From Candidatus Coatesiibacteriota bacterium (GTDB lineage Bacteria; RBG-13-66-14; B26-G2): a stretch of 5,181 nt of DNA. Shown here in pieces: positions 1 to 5,181 of this stretch. Numbering within the stretch: position 1 is the stretch's first letter; each line of letters begins with the position of its first letter. Both the position numbers and the translations under genes were made by a program. Location of the stretch: the NCBI GenBank assembly GCA_003647715.1, contig QMNJ01000117.1:1-5181 (forward strand). The letters run 5' to 3'. Below the pieces are notes generated by a model. It was not told the origin of the DNA. It saw nothing but the letters and a program-made list of their open reading frames with translations, and did no database searches.

Positions 1-142
1 CATCAAACGGTGGTTTGTAGTAGGTGACGAAGTCCCTCAGCCAGATAGTGGAAGACAACTGTGTCTCTCCGAGAGGTGAGGCGAACAGGTATGACGACAA
101 TAGAACAGATAATAGAGATATAAATATTGCGGGTGTTTTCAT
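1..142 (-). CDS. N-terminus of a secreted protein of unknown function (partial)
   Basis: The first 47 codons of a minus-strand gene run off the left edge of the window. The protein starts MKTPAIFISLLSVLLSSYLF and continues ASPLGETQLSS. This is a classic Sec signal peptide: a lysine at position 2, a hydrophobic core from about residue 4 to 20, and a probable signal peptidase I site after the alanine at residue 21. The mature part seen so far (about 26 residues, rich in aromatic residues near TIWLRDFVTYYKPPFD) matches no family I recognise. The start is well supported because the ATG at 142-140 directly follows a strong ribosome binding site and a good promoter lies upstream. A lipoprotein is unlikely because there is no cysteine lipobox. 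The function cannot be called from this fragment. Confidence 0.75.
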   Translation of the reverse strand, partial: MKTPAIFISLLSVLLSSYLFASPLGETQLSSTIWLRDFVTYYKPPFD

Positions 143-151
143 ATTACCTCC
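143..151 (-). promoter_or_regulatory. Ribosome binding site of the secreted-protein gene
   Basis: On the minus strand GGAGGTAAT directly precedes the ATG at 142. It matches the extended complement of the bacterial 16S 3' end (GGAGGTGAT) at eight of nine bases. It fixes the start codon of a gene otherwise seen only as a fragment. Confidence 0.75.
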
Positions 152-175
152 ATTCCTTATATATCAATCCTTGAA

Positions 176-204
176 AATATAAGAGGAGAAACAAAAGTAT
201 TCAA
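176..204 (-). promoter_or_regulatory. Sigma70-like promoter for the secreted-protein gene
   Basis: On the minus strand TTGAAT (204-199) is followed after exactly 17 bases by TATATT (181-176). Transcription would start near 169-171, leaving a leader of about 28 bases that contains the GGAGGT site. This suggests the secreted-protein gene is expressed separately from the upstream SAM hydrolase gene. It was found by eye; the DNA is AT-rich, so chance matches to single boxes are common, but both boxes with ideal spacing are persuasive. Confidence 0.55.
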
Positions 205-216
205 GATAGTAATTTC

Positions 217-240
217 ATAAAAAACAAATAAATTTTTTAT
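217..240 (-). terminator. Weak AT-only inverted repeat, possible terminator after the SAM hydrolase gene
   Basis: ATAAAAAA (217-224) and TTTTTTAT (233-240) form a perfect 8-base inverted repeat around an 8-base loop. It overlaps the stop codon of the SAM hydrolase gene (239-237). In RNA read from the minus strand, the second arm is a U-run. The stem has no G-C pair, so it would be a poor classical terminator, and it may simply reflect AT-rich spacer DNA. Its position between an operon end and a new promoter is what makes termination plausible. Confidence 0.25.
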
Positions 241-1058
241 AACCTACATACAACTACGCTATTTCCTGGAGATATACCGAGCACCTGCTCAGCGTTTTTA
301 CCCCTCACCGCTATCTCCAATCGTCCACTGGAACCAATAAGGGCGATAATATCCCCCTCCTCTACCTCAGAATAATACCTTCTTATGCCCTTAATCCACT
401 TCCTGCCTACCCTAACAACCCACCTTCCCCTATCCAAACCCTTTATATCTCCCTCCCTTATATTAGTTATGAGATTACCAAAGTGGTCAACATAGATTAC
501 CTCACCTTTAACCTCATCAACGCTCACCTCTGGTTTTCGCACATCAATTTTAACAATATCTTCTATCTCCTCTCCAAGGTCAGATAACCTTCCTCCTCTG
601 GCGAGGTGGACACAGGCGGGTGCGAATATATCCCTGCCGTGAAAGGTATGAGACACCCGTCCAGATGGTGCCCTTACATTCTCAATGAGATATGCTTTAT
701 AATCGCTTTCATTGATAGCAAGGGTGGCAAAGCCATTGTCGGGACCCACGAATATCTGACTGCTTGATATCACCGCTATGGGTCTCCTCTCCGAGCCAAC
801 CCCCGGGTCAACAACTACAAGGTGTATGGTTCCCGGTGGATAACACGATACTGCCCTCTCAAGTGTTAGGGCACATGCGAGAATATCCCCCGGCGGAATA
901 CTATGAGTAATGTCAATGAGTTTTACCATAGGTGCGCCAGAAAGTATCACCCCCTTCATCTCTGCTACATACGGGTCTCTCAGCCCAAAATCTGTGGTAA
1001 ATGTTATTATGGAGTCGGCTCCCAGAGGAACGGGATATCTTATGTATTCATAAGACAT
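237..1058 (-). CDS. DUF62-family S-adenosylmethionine hydrolase (SAM hydroxide adenosyltransferase)
   Basis: Enzymes of this family are related to fluorinase and chlorinase and use water or hydroxide to cleave SAM into adenosine and methionine in the cytoplasm. Numbered from the ATG at 1058 (273 residues), the family motifs appear in order: TTDFG at 21-25, DPGVGSERR at 84-92, GPDNG at 105-109, HGRDIFAPA from 140 and DHFGNLITNI from 191. Asp84, Arg91 and His140 fit the Asp-Arg-His triad described for the hydrolases, with the same seven-residue Asp-Arg step. The length covers both the N-terminal and the C-terminal beta-barrel domain. An in-frame TTG at 1073 would add five residues and overlap the dehydrogenase stop codon. 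I prefer the ATG, although neither start has a ribosome binding site. Translation is probably coupled to the dehydrogenase gene, whose stop lies 11 bases upstream. The family call is firm; the physiological role in bacteria is unclear. Confidence 0.9.
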   Translation of the reverse strand: MSYEYIRYPVPLGADSIITFTTDFGLRDPYVAEMKGVILSGAPMVKLIDITHSIPPGDILACALTLERAVSCYPPGTIHLVVVDPGVGSERRPIAVISSSQIFVGPDNGFATLAINESDYKAYLIENVRAPSGRVSHTFHGRDIFAPACVHLARGGRLSDLGEEIEDIVKIDVRKPEVSVDEVKGEVIYVDHFGNLITNIREGDIKGLDRGRWVVRVGRKWIKGIRRYYSEVEEGDIIALIGSSGRLEIAVRGKNAEQVLGISPGNSVVVCRL

Positions 1059-1069
1059 ATAAAAAATAT

Positions 1070-2050
1070 TCAATAGCCCATCTCTTTATTCACCTGATAA
1101 AGCAGTGGCTCATCGTTAATGAAGCGACCCAGATTCTCAATGAACTGGTCTGCAAGGCGCGTCCAGTAGTTTGGCGTCACTCCTGCTATATGAGGTGATA
1201 TTATGCAATTGTGTAAGTTATAGAGCGGGCTTTCAGGAGGGAGTGGTTCCCTCTCAAATACATCAAGTGCGGCGCCACCTATCTTCTCCCTCTGTAATGC
1301 CTCTACCAGTGCCCTCTCATCTATGACTGAGCCCCTTGCTACATTGACAATATATGCCCCCTCCTTCATTGTGGATAACCTGTCGGCGTTAATAATGTGA
1401 AAGGTCTCTTCGGTTAGTGGAAGACATAGCACCAGGCAATCAAGACACGATAGAAACTCATCTAACTTGCCATCTGAATAGAATTCATCAACCAGGTCTT
1501 CTTCACCTGGCTCAATCTTGTCATAGCCATAAATTCTGGCACCAAATACCCTGAGATACCTGCATACCCTCTTCCCGATACCACCAAGACCCATAACTCC
1601 TACGGTGCTACCGTTTATCTCCATCACCTTCTCCACCAGCTCTGACCTTAACCACCTGTTCTGTATCTGACTGCGCATGCAGAGATGCAACTTGCGATAT
1701 AGCATAAGCATCATACCTATAGCATGCTCCGCCACCGCATCATCAGCAACACCCACTGCTTTAGTCACTATAATATCGCTATCCTTCATTTTATCTGTTA
1801 TGACACTGTCAACACCAGCCATACCAAATGCTATCCATCTTAGATTTCTTGCCTTTAACAGTATTTCGTCAGTTATCCTAAAGCAGAGAACTACCTCCGC
1901 ATCTGCTATAAGATTTGATAGGTGCGTGCTGTCATAAGCCCTCATAAGTTCCACATTATCACTGAAATCCTCCCTGGAAAGGCGGTCTCTTACCGTGGTG
2001 AACGGTTCCTGTCTGTGGGATAGATAGACGATTGCCTTAACCCTTCTCAT
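1070..2050 (-). CDS. D-isomer-specific 2-hydroxyacid dehydrogenase, NAD-dependent
   Basis: This is a 326-residue member of the family that includes phosphoglycerate, glycerate, lactate and formate dehydrogenases, which interconvert 2-hydroxyacids and 2-ketoacids. The nucleotide-binding loop GLGGIG is at 154-159, with Asp177 at the end of the second strand (IYGYD), which favours NAD over NADP. The catalytic residues are present: Arg239 in VNVARGSVID, Glu268 in DVFEREPLP and His287 in SPHIAG. The catalytic domain is split, as usual, between the two termini. There is no C-terminal ACT or regulatory domain, so it is not a long-form SerA, although a short phosphoglycerate dehydrogenase cannot be excluded; the substrate is undetermined. 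The ATG at 2050 has a strong ribosome binding site two bases upstream. The gene follows valS by 53 bases and almost touches the SAM hydrolase gene, so all three probably share a transcript. Confidence 0.92.
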   Translation of the reverse strand: MRRVKAIVYLSHRQEPFTTVRDRLSREDFSDNVELMRAYDSTHLSNLIADAEVVLCFRITDEILLKARNLRWIAFGMAGVDSVITDKMKDSDIIVTKAVGVADDAVAEHAIGMMLMLYRKLHLCMRSQIQNRWLRSELVEKVMEINGSTVGVMGLGGIGKRVCRYLRVFGARIYGYDKIEPGEEDLVDEFYSDGKLDEFLSCLDCLVLCLPLTEETFHIINADRLSTMKEGAYIVNVARGSVIDERALVEALQREKIGGAALDVFEREPLPPESPLYNLHNCIISPHIAGVTPNYWTRLADQFIENLGRFINDEPLLYQVNKEMGY

Positions 2051-2052
2051 AA

Positions 2053-2060
2053 ATCACCTC
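2053..2060 (-). promoter_or_regulatory. Ribosome binding site of the dehydrogenase gene
   Basis: GAGGTGAT on the minus strand is an exact match to the complement of the 16S rRNA 3' tail and ends two bases before the ATG at 2050. It supports that start. It also allows independent initiation inside a transcript coming from valS. Confidence 0.75.
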
Positions 2061-2103
2061 AATTTCATAACATTCTGTATGTTAAGCTCTGAGAAAACAC
2101 TAT

Positions 2104-4770
2104 TTAATTGTTCTCACCTCTCAACTTATTTATATGCTCACCAATTCTTAACATCTTCCTATCCACCTCCTCAAGGTGCCTAACAACATCATCTATAACA
2201 TTCTTAGGTGCTTTGGTCATGAAGTTCTCATTCTCTAACTTTAAGGTGAGCTTCCTCTTCTCCTCCTCAAGTTTCTTGTATGTCCTGGTCAATCTCTTCA
2301 ATTCTTTGTCCGCATCTACTATACCCTCAAAGAGCAGATATACACTGGCGCCTGCTACAACCGATGATATTGCCATCTTGGGCTTAGAAGCGCTCATCTT
2401 AATATCAAGGTCTGCCACCTTCGCCAGAGTGGTTATATGTTCGGCGTTCCTCTCAGTCATTTCCCTGTATTTATCCCCTTCGGGTATTATGAGAACATCT
2501 ACCTCCTTTGATGGTGGCACATTAATTTCTGTCCTCAGGTTTCTAATGGAGCGTATCACCTCGGTAATAAACTCCAACTCCTCCCTGGCGGAGATGACAT
2601 CGCCAATCTCTTTGACCTCGGGCCATTGAGCGAGAATAATATATCCCGATGTGTGGGGAAGGCGTGAGTATATCTCTTCTGTTATGTGCGGCATAATAGG
2701 GTGCATCAACCTAAGCCATCCATCCATTACATATAGGGCACACCTCTGAGCGCTTAACCTCTCATCCTCATTCTCAGGTCTGTAAAACCTGTTCTTTATT
2801 AGCTCTAAATACCAATCACAGTATGAATGCCAGAAGAAATCATACAACCTACCTGCCAGGTCATTGAACCTGTATTCTTCATATCCCCGATTGACCTCCT
2901 CAATCAGCCCGTTCAAACCATCCATTATCCATATATCCTCAACCCTTTCAGGCGTGAAATCATTAACACCTGTAATGTTCTCATCCACATTCATCAATAG
3001 AAATCTCGCTGCATTCCATATCTTATTAGTGAAGTATTTGCCTATATCAAACTTATCGGCACTAAACCTTATGGACTGTGTCTGAGTGGCAATGGTAGCC
3101 ATAGTGAACCTCACCGCATCCGCTCCAATGCTCTCTATGAACTCCATAGGGTCAATACCGGTGCCGTGTGTCCTGCTCATCCGCCTGCCCTCTTCATCCT
3201 GTATGGTAGTGTTGATATAGACGGTGTGAAAAGGCACCTCACCAACGAACTTTAAGCCCGATACAATCATTCTCGCAACCCACAAGTAGATGATGTCTGA
3301 TGCGGTAACCAGAACATCGGTGGGGTAGAACTTCTCAAAGTCGTCTCCCACATCGGGCCAGCCCATGGTAGAGATGGGCCATAAAGCACTGGAGAACCAG
3401 GTATCAAGGACATCTTCATCTTGGTGTAGCTTAGACGATTCACACTTTGTGCACCTCGTGGGTTTCTCAACAGATACGATAACCTCACCGCACTCATCAC
3501 AATACCAGATGGGTATTCTATGCCCCCACCACAATTGTCTTGATATACACCAGTCCCTTGCGTTCTCAAGCCAGGACAGGCATATTCTGGTCCACCTATC
3601 TGGCACAAACCTGACCTTACCTTTATTTATTGCATCAATTACCAGTTTGGCGAGTGGTTCCATCTTTATAAACCATTGCTCAGAGAGATATGGTTCAATA
3701 TCTGTCTGACAGCGACAGCATCTTCCCACCGAGTGATGATAATCCTCTACTTTAACAAGTAGTCCCTCTTTCTCTAAATCCTCAACAATCTTCTTCCTCG
3801 CCTCTTCTCTGGTAAGACCCTCATATACACCACCATTCCCATTTATCATTGCACCCTCATCCATAATCACAAGTGGTTCAATATTGTGGCGGAGTGCTAT
3901 CTCATAGTCATCAGGGTCGTGAGCGGGGGTTATCTTCACCGCACCCGTGCCGAATTCCATCTCAACCGCATCATCGGTGATTACAGGTATTCGGCGTCCC
4001 ACAAGTGGAAGCTCAAGAAAGGCACCCTTTACATCACTGTATCTTTTATCCAACGGGTTTACTGCTACTGCCATATCGCCGAGCATGGTCTCAGGGCGGG
4101 TGGTAGCAACAACTATGCTCTTTTGGGTCTTATTGCCCTTATCATCAATGAGGGGATAAGAAATGTAGTATAGTTTGGCATCTCTCTCATCATACTCCAC
4201 CTCAAGGTCAGATATTGTCGTTCTACATCTTGGACACCAGTTTACAATGTATTTCCCGCGGTATATCAGTCCCTCGTTGTAATATCTAAGAAATGCAGTA
4301 TTAACTGCCTTCTGTCTCTTCTCATCAAGTGTGAAAGCCATTCTATCCCAGTCACACGAACAACCAAGACGTTTCAATTGCTTGATTATTACTCCGCCAT
4401 ATCTGTCCTTCCACTCCCAGGCAGATTTTATAAACCTCTCCCTGGTAATCTTATCCCTGAAGATGCCCATTGAAGCAAGATACTGCTCCACCTTGTTCTC
4501 AGTTGCTATTCCAGCATGGTCAATGCCTGGAATCCACAGCGCCTCATAACCAAGCATTCTTGCTCTGCGAATTAGGAAGTCCTGAATGGAGTTAACAAGT
4601 GCGTGCCCCATATGGAGAGCGCCGGTGATGTTCGGTGGTGGTATTAGTATGGTGTATGGCTTCTTCGTGCTTTTAACATCTGCGTGGAATAAACCCTCGG
4701 CAAGCCACATTGAATACCACTTCTGTTCAACCTCTTGAGGGTCATATCTTTCTGGAATAATCTCAGGCAT
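2104..4770 (-). CDS. valS: Valyl-tRNA synthetase, complete
   Basis: This 888-residue cytoplasmic class I synthetase charges tRNA-Val with valine and edits mischarged threonine. The signature PPPNITGALHMGH is at 44-56 (HIGH motif as HMGH). The CP1 editing domain spans roughly 190-345, with TTRPETMLGDMAVAVNP at 223-239 and TPAHDPDD at 281-288. Two zinc-binding cysteine sets are visible: C179/C182 with C351/C354, and C424/C427 with C440/C443. The second catalytic signature reads RMSRT at 530-534, not KMSKS. The anticodon-binding domain covers about 610-760, and a charged coiled-coil arm covers about 820-884, as in bacterial ValRS. Length and domain set are complete. The start at MPEIIPERYDPQEVE fits the family, but there is no Shine-Dalgarno sequence ahead of it. 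It is the first gene of the probable minus-strand operon and lies 114 bases downstream of the 5S gene. The identity is secure; only the signature variant is odd. Confidence 0.98.
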   Translation of the reverse strand: MPEIIPERYDPQEVEQKWYSMWLAEGLFHADVKSTKKPYTILIPPPNITGALHMGHALVNSIQDFLIRRARMLGYEALWIPGIDHAGIATENKVEQYLASMGIFRDKITRERFIKSAWEWKDRYGGVIIKQLKRLGCSCDWDRMAFTLDEKRQKAVNTAFLRYYNEGLIYRGKYIVNWCPRCRTTISDLEVEYDERDAKLYYISYPLIDDKGNKTQKSIVVATTRPETMLGDMAVAVNPLDKRYSDVKGAFLELPLVGRRIPVITDDAVEMEFGTGAVKITPAHDPDDYEIALRHNIEPLVIMDEGAMINGNGGVYEGLTREEARKKIVEDLEKEGLLVKVEDYHHSVGRCCRCQTDIEPYLSEQWFIKMEPLAKLVIDAINKGKVRFVPDRWTRICLSWLENARDWCISRQLWWGHRIPIWYCDECGEVIVSVEKPTRCTKCESSKLHQDEDVLDTWFSSALWPISTMGWPDVGDDFEKFYPTDVLVTASDIIYLWVARMIVSGLKFVGEVPFHTVYINTTIQDEEGRRMSRTHGTGIDPMEFIESIGADAVRFTMATIATQTQSIRFSADKFDIGKYFTNKIWNAARFLLMNVDENITGVNDFTPERVEDIWIMDGLNGLIEEVNRGYEEYRFNDLAGRLYDFFWHSYCDWYLELIKNRFYRPENEDERLSAQRCALYVMDGWLRLMHPIMPHITEEIYSRLPHTSGYIILAQWPEVKEIGDVISAREELEFITEVIRSIRNLRTEINVPPSKEVDVLIIPEGDKYREMTERNAEHITTLAKVADLDIKMSASKPKMAISSVVAGASVYLLFEGIVDADKELKRLTRTYKKLEEEKRKLTLKLENENFMTKAPKNVIDDVVRHLEEVDRKMLRIGEHINKLRGENN

Positions 4771-4794
4771 AATAAGTCAAAAGCAACAGCAACT

Positions 4795-4824
4795 TTAATA
4801 AATAAGTTATCAAAATGTTCTCAA
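4795..4824 (-). promoter_or_regulatory. Possible valS operon promoter
   Basis: On the minus strand TTGAGA (4824-4819) is followed after 18 bases by TATTAA (4800-4795), which predicts a start near 4788 and a leader of roughly 18 bases. An alternative -10 (TATAAT, 4850-4845) lies further upstream but lacks a recognisable -35. The spacer is so AT-rich that neither is certain. Confidence 0.3.
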
Positions 4825-4884
4825 ATATCAAGAATATAAATTAGATTATAACATAATTAAATAGAGAAATAAGTTTAGAAAAAT

Positions 4885-5002
<118 letters not shown>

Positions 5003-5008
5003 AAGATT

Positions 5009-5036
5009 ATTATATAAAAACATCTCTTAATGTCAA
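5009..5036 (-). promoter_or_regulatory. Full-consensus sigma70 promoter of the 5S gene
   Basis: On the minus strand TTGACA (5036-5031) and TATAAT (5014-5009) both match consensus exactly, with a 16-base spacer. The expected start, six or seven bases past the -10, falls at 5002-5003, the first base of the 5S helix I. The DNA upstream of the -35 (about 5041-5060) is almost pure A and T and could act as an UP element, as at other rRNA promoters. Confidence 0.85.
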
Positions 5037-5061
5037 TCCTAAATAATATTAATATTATATC

Positions 5062-5070
5062 TGATATAAT
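5062..5070 (+). promoter_or_regulatory. Extended -10 promoter of the glycosyltransferase gene
   Basis: TGATATAAT is an extended -10 element (TG, one base, then consensus TATAAT at 5065-5070). No good -35 is present at 16-18 bases, which an extended -10 can tolerate. Only 7 bases separate it from the ATG at 5078, so transcription would begin at or next to the start codon. Confidence 0.6.
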
Positions 5071-5077
5071 AAATTAT

Positions 5078-5181
5078 ATGAGAATTCTCTTGGTTACATC
5101 ACTTCCGCCACCAAGAGCAGGGATGTCCCTGCAGGGTCAATATATACTCAATATACTGAGAGACCTCGGTCATAAGGTGAG
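5078..5181 (+). CDS. Probable GT4-like glycosyltransferase, N-terminus (partial)
   Basis: The first 34 codons of a plus-strand gene run off the right edge. The protein opens MRILLVTSLPPPRAGMSLQG and continues QYILNILRDLGHKV. A short beta strand, a proline-glycine loop (PPPRAGMS) and a helix ending in LGHKV are typical of the first Rossmann unit of GT-B glycosyltransferases, especially family GT4, which transfer sugars from nucleotide-sugars in the cytoplasm to glycans or lipids. The donor and acceptor cannot be told from this fragment. The start is chosen because the protein begins directly with the expected first strand. No ribosome binding site precedes it, and an extended -10 lies 7 bases upstream, which predicts a leaderless mRNA. 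The gene is divergent from the 5S gene. Confidence 0.65.
   Translation, partial: MRILLVTSLPPPRAGMSLQGQYILNILRDLGHKV

Noticed and set aside
1001..1198. Plus-strand open stretch spanning the SAM hydrolase/dehydrogenase junction
   Set aside because: It is antisense to two recognised genes, has low-complexity non-family sequence, and has no ribosome binding site.
2068..2084. Inverted repeat TAACAT-TCTGT-ATGTTA between valS and the dehydrogenase gene
   Set aside because: The stem is only 6 mostly A-T pairs and no T-run follows it, so it is a poor terminator and no regulator site is recognisable.
3267..3608. Alternative-frame open stretches inside valS on both strands, including a 113-codon one on the minus strand
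   Set aside because: They lie wholly within the well-supported valS reading frame, show no family motif, and have no start signals.
4771..4884. A T-box or other tRNA-sensing leader ahead of valS
   Set aside because: The spacer is about 114 bases, almost all A and T, with no T-box consensus, no specifier stem and no terminator hairpin.

Overview
The window looks like an ordinary bacterial chromosome segment, not a mobile or defence island. The evidence for a bacterium is a bacterial-type 5S rRNA, sigma70-like promoters, and Shine-Dalgarno sequences of the GGAGGT/GAGGTGAT type. The phylum cannot be fixed from this sequence. Coding DNA has moderate GC, and the intergenic DNA is very AT-rich.

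Layout from left to right. At 1-142 (minus) is the start of an unidentified secreted protein with a signal peptide, preceded by a good promoter and ribosome binding site. At 237-1058 (minus) is a DUF62-family S-adenosylmethionine hydrolase (SAM hydroxide adenosyltransferase). At 1070-2050 (minus) is a D-isomer-specific 2-hydroxyacid dehydrogenase. At 2104-4770 (minus) is a complete valyl-tRNA synthetase. At about 4885-5002 (minus) is a 5S rRNA gene. At 5078-5181 (plus) is the start of a probable GT4-like glycosyltransferase. No stretch longer than 300 bases lacks a gene or RNA.

valS, the dehydrogenase and the SAM hydrolase run in one direction with gaps of 53 and 11 bases, so they probably form one transcription unit. 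The secreted protein downstream has its own promoter after a weak AT-only inverted repeat. No single pathway links the three operon genes; the SAM hydrolase and the dehydrogenase look like housekeeping metabolic enzymes riding with valS.

The most notable part is the 5S/glycosyltransferase divergent region. The 5S gene is not attached to a 23S gene. It has a full-consensus promoter (TTGACA, 16-base spacer, TATAAT) whose expected start falls on the first base of the 5S, and a T-run begins one base after the closing helix. On the opposite strand the glycosyltransferase has an extended -10 element only 7 bases before its ATG, which predicts a leaderless mRNA. The valyl-tRNA synthetase also carries RMSRT in place of KMSKS. 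I found no convincing evidence of a wholly new system.
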